DNA of 36,147 bases, from positions 1 through 36,147 of the forward strand of contig UQFU01000009.1 in NCBI GenBank assembly GCA_900540425.1, given 5' to 3'. The notes under the pieces were generated by a model, which saw nothing but the letters and a program-made list of their open reading frames with translations, searched no databases and was not told the origin of the DNA. Below are positions 34,313-36,147 of the stretch, in pieces. The stretch is from an uncultured Alphaproteobacteria bacterium (GTDB taxonomy: Bacteria > Pseudomonadota > Alphaproteobacteria > RF32 > CAG-239). The translations under genes and the position numbers were made by a program. How positions within the stretch are numbered: position 1 is the stretch's first letter; each line of letters starts with the position of its first letter.

Positions 34313-34696
34313 ATGAAAAAAATCATAACCGCCGCTTTGGCACTCCCCCTCTTGCTTGCCGGCGCTAATGTCCAAGCCCAGGAAACCGGCCTTGACATTG
34401 CCGAAGGAATAGCAAAACTGCGGGAAACATCCGACAATTTGAGCAGAAAAAAAACCGAAGCAGACAATGCCGTAAAAAGAATCAAAGAAGGTTATGAAGC
34501 CCAAAAAGCGGCCGCTGCCAAGCAAACAGACGAACAGAAAGACCTAAAGCGGGAACTCAAAAGCAGCTGGAAAGAGAAGAAAGCCCGGATGAAAGCCGAC
34601 TTTGAAGCCCAAAAGGCAGCCAACAAAGCTGAACACGAAGCCAAAGCTGCCAAGGTCAAAGCTGACCTGGAAGCAATCAAAAAAACTTGGCAGTAA
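34313..34696 (+). CDS. exported coiled-coil protein of unknown function (127 aa)
   Basis: A signal peptide (KKIITAALALPLLLAGANVQA, cleavage near residue 22) is followed by about 100 residues of Lys/Ala/Glu heptad-like helix (KRIKEGYEAQKAAAAKQ, then SSWKEKKARMKADFEAQK), likely a periplasmic coiled coil. AGGAG lies 7 nt before the ATG. It is probably co-transcribed with the preceding acidic exported protein; opposite net charges suggest the two could associate, which is inference only. Confidence 0.78.
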   Translation: MKKIITAALALPLLLAGANVQAQETGLDIAEGIAKLRETSDNLSRKKTEADNAVKRIKEGYEAQKAAAAKQTDEQKDLKRELKSSWKEKKARMKADFEAQKAANKAEHEAKAAKVKADLEAIKKTWQ

Positions 34697-34705
34697 AATC
34701 TTTTC

Positions 34706-34742
34706 AAAACAAAACCCCGAAAAATTTCGGGGTTTTGTTTTG
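34706..34742. terminator. bidirectional intrinsic terminator
   Basis: The stem caaaaccccgaaa / tttcggggttttg is flanked by A- and T-rich sequence. It ends the exported-protein pair and could also end the minus-strand orphan gene that stops at 34813. Confidence 0.9.
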
Positions 34743-34812
34743 AAAGAAAGTCCCATACCTCACGGCAGAGAACTTTCCTAATTCAGAGAGAAAAGCTGCC
34801 CGGAAAAAATCG

Positions 34813-35274
34813 TCAGGGCGTCAAATCAAGTATAAACAACGAATAATATGTTTCGCTTTTGTTGACTTTTATCCGCTGTTTAAGCTTAAAATTATAACAA
34901 TAGGCCTGCTTCTCATCCGCTTCCTCGTCTTCCCAAAAAGATTTGCTGCCGGAAATCAGCCCGTTAATACCGACCCTCTTCATTACCTGATTAATCTGAT
35001 AAGCATGCCGGGACAAAATTTCCCAATGTGTCGCAGCGGGAAGTTGCATTTTCACATCAAACCGCTTGCGCAGTTTGAGAGACAGCGTCAAAGACTTGTA
35101 CCAGTTTTTAGTCTCTTTCGCAGCCTGAGCCAAGACTAACAGATTTTCCACATAAATGCCGCGAATACCGACATTTCTCCGAAAAGTCGCAGATTGGACA
35201 CCGTCTACATACAACACTCTCAGAGGAAGTTTTTCTTCCTCTTCTGCATAATAACGCGTTGGAATATATACCAT
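34813..35274 (-). CDS. unknown small protein (153 aa)
   Basis: I do not recognise the family. The protein is basic and soluble-looking, with mixed strands and helices: RVLYVDGVQSATFRRNVGIRG near the start, a helical middle, then YSLFILDLTP at the end. No signal peptide or membrane helix is seen. The ATG lacks a Shine-Dalgarno (an A/T-rich sequence precedes it). It follows the membrane-protein gene by 30 nt on the same strand, so the two may form an operon. Confidence 0.6.
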   Translation of the reverse strand: MVYIPTRYYAEEEEKLPLRVLYVDGVQSATFRRNVGIRGIYVENLLVLAQAAKETKNWYKSLTLSLKLRKRFDVKMQLPAATHWEILSRHAYQINQVMKRVGINGLISGSKSFWEDEEADEKQAYCYNFKLKQRIKVNKSETYYSLFILDLTP

Positions 35275-35304
35275 GGTAAAAAAAAATTAATGATTAAACT
35301 CAAT

Positions 35305-35727
35305 TTACAGTCTACAGTCTTGAGTAATTCCCCAAATAACCGCCAAAATTGCCAGTCCGAAACCAATAAAGCCCAAAGCGCTTTCGTTTTCCCAACGGGA
35401 CAATTCTTCCAAATTCAGCTTGCCATAATACAAAGACACATTTCGGCTGTCCGGCGGCAATAAAACAACGGTCGTCTCATCATTAAGCCTGACATGCCTG
35501 GCATCAACAAGTTTGGAATTCTGATAAACAAAATTCCTCACTTTGAAAACCTGATGATTCACCGTTACTTCATGCCGGATACTGTCCAAACTGGAAACCG
35601 TTCCGCAACATATAATCCGCAAATTTCTGCTTTGCCTTTGATGATACGAATACACCGAAGTCGCTGCAATCAGAAATACGGACCATGCCAACATCCATCC
35701 TAAAACTTTTTTTCTTTTCTTGTTCAT
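35305..35727 (-). CDS. unknown small membrane protein with two terminal helices (140 aa)
   Basis: The N-terminus (MNKKRKKVLG) is basic and precedes a membrane helix (WMLAWSVFLIAATSVYSYH). A domain of about 80 aa, probably outside the membrane (GTVSSLDSIRHEVTVNHQVF, then RLNDETTVVLLPPDSRNVSLYYG), follows, and a second helix (GFIGFGLAILAVIWGI) lies near the end. No family is recognised. An ATG nine codons upstream (35754) is also possible; neither has a clear Shine-Dalgarno. It lies between the tuf-proximal structured RNA region and the 153-aa gene. Confidence 0.6.
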   Translation of the reverse strand: MNKKRKKVLGWMLAWSVFLIAATSVYSYHQRQSRNLRIICCGTVSSLDSIRHEVTVNHQVFKVRNFVYQNSKLVDARHVRLNDETTVVLLPPDSRNVSLYYGKLNLEELSRWENESALGFIGFGLAILAVIWGITQDCRL

Positions 35728-35829
35728 AATAAATATAATTATTTTTTTATGCATACTAATTCATCTGAGAAAAATGAAGATAAACAACTTTTCATCAAAA
35801 AACAAGTAAAAAAACTTTTTGCGCTATTA

Positions 35830-35837
35830 CCCCCCCC
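35830..35837. repeat. homopolymer C8 (G8 on the minus strand)
   Basis: The run lies about 100 nt upstream of the minus-strand membrane-protein gene, between a TTGCAC and a TAATAG that are 22 nt apart. Length changes here could alter promoter spacing; this is only a possibility. Confidence 0.4.
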
Positions 35838-35885
35838 AATGCATTTTTAGAGTGCAAAGAATAGATCAAACAGAGTAAAAATAAG

Positions 35886-36000
35886 AAAGGGAAAAATTCC
35901 AGTATACAAACAGCACATGGATTTTTCCCTTTTCGCAATTTTCGCTCTAGATGAGTTCAACCTACGGCACGCCTAAAAGCTCAAGATTTGCAGCTTATAG
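35886..36000 (-). ncRNA. tandem two-hairpin element, copy b
   Basis: Read on the minus strand: hairpin A (36000-35973; CTAtAAGCTgCAA / TTGAGCTTtTAG), a spacer containing CTAGAGCGAAAA, then hairpin B (35933-35886; AAAGGGAAAAAT-CC / GG-A-ATTTTTCCCTTT) enclosing the conserved loop ATGTGCT...TTTGTATACT, then a U-rich tail. Hairpin B differs from copy a almost completely in its stem while the loop is kept. No open reading frame explains it. Confidence 0.55.
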
Positions 36001-36010
36001 CATAATAAAC

Positions 36011-36103
36011 AAAACAGCCGAAATTCTAGTGTACAAATTAGCACATGAATTTCGACCGTTTTGTTGTTTTTTTGCGCTAGAAGCCCAATTATTGAGCTTT
36101 TAG
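36011..36103 (-). ncRNA. tandem two-hairpin element, copy a, directly after tuf
   Basis: Read on the minus strand, hairpin A (36103-36077; CTA-a-AAGCTCAA / TTGGGCTT-c-TAG) begins at the base after the tuf stop. It is followed by CTAGCGCAAAAA and hairpin B (36062-36011), a 16-bp stem with two G-U pairs enclosing ATGTGCTAATTTGTACACT, and a U-rich tail. The wobble pairs work only in minus-strand RNA. It could double as the tuf terminator. Confidence 0.55.
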
Positions 36104-36147
36104 TTATTTGATAATTTTAGAAACCACACCGGCTCCTACAGTATGAC
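36104..36147 (-). CDS. tuf: elongation factor Tu, C-terminal end (partial)
   Basis: The last 14 codons read HTVGAGVVSKIIK before the TAA at 36106-36104. TVGAGVVxKI is the universal C-terminus of bacterial EF-Tu. The rest of the gene lies beyond the window. It is on the same strand as the S10 cluster but separated from rpsJ by the NAD operon and four small genes. Confidence 0.93.
   Translation of the reverse strand, partial: HTVGAGVVSKIIK

Noticed and set aside
35887..35916. A 23-codon frame starting at the ATGTGC of hairpin B, copy b
   Set aside because: In copy a the same ATGTGC is followed at once by TAA, so the conserved ATG is part of the RNA loop rather than a start codon.
35886..36103. 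CRISPR-like repeats near the window end
   Set aside because: There are only two copies, they differ strongly in the stems, and there are no regular spacers or cas genes.

Overview
This window looks like a chromosomal segment of an alphaproteobacterium, probably an uncultured, host- or gut-type lineage. That assignment is inferred from four things: the ribosomal-protein/rpoA gene order without rpmJ or infA; RpoA starting with an [13 protein letters not shown] N-terminus; a GAAC-N7-GAAC (= GTTC-N7-GTTC) LexA box, the alphaproteobacterial SOS operator, in front of umuDC; and a tight cluster of GANTC sites, the target of the alphaproteobacterial CcrM methylase. No tRNA, rRNA, insertion sequence or CRISPR array was found.

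Layout. (1) 1-6.5 kb: the tail of a + strand gene, then two very large minus-strand genes of unknown function (1092 and 886 aa). They appear to be diverged paralogues, each with its own promoter and terminator. (2) 6.6-12.3 kb: an accessory block holding an LD-carboxypeptidase, a LexA-controlled umuDC mutasome, a three-cysteine peroxiredoxin, and an overlapping K+/H+ antiporter - K+ channel pair. (3) 12.3-29.8 kb, all minus strand: the S10-spc-alpha ribosomal cluster, in transcription order rpsJ, rplCDWB, rpsS, rplV, rpsC, rplP, rpmC, rpsQ, rplNXE, rpsN, rpsH, rplFR, rpsE, rpmD, rplO, secY, adk, rpsM, rpsK, rpoA, (two unknown genes), rplQ. The usually contiguous rpoA-rplQ junction is split by two orphan genes that have their own signals. 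(4) 30.0-33.5 kb: a minus-strand NAD salvage operon (NMN/NaMN adenylyltransferase, nicotinamidase, nicotinate phosphoribosyltransferase, NAD synthetase) encoding the Preiss-Handler route from nicotinamide to NAD. (5) 33.7-34.7 kb: two small exported proteins on the + strand. (6) 34.8-35.7 kb: two small orphan minus-strand genes. (7) 35.9-36.1 kb: a tandemly repeated structured element just 3' of tuf, and the last 14 codons of tuf itself. The NAD operon and the orphan genes therefore sit where tuf and rpsJ are commonly close neighbours.

Most noteworthy signals. Immediately after the tuf stop codon there are two copies of a two-hairpin element whose stems vary with pairing preserved while a long apical loop is conserved; G-U pairs point to a minus-strand RNA. 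The nadM leader has a Shine-Dalgarno-masking hairpin with a competing upstream pairing, and a roughly 35-nt segment of this leader is shared with the sequence upstream of pncA in the same operon, so a NAD-linked riboswitch or operator is possible. Seven GANTC sites lie within about 120 bp upstream of the S10 operon promoter. The giant paralogous protein pair shares a C-terminal motif of about 40 aa that recurs three times. All functional claims rest on reading the sequence and on family knowledge; no searches or folding calculations were run.
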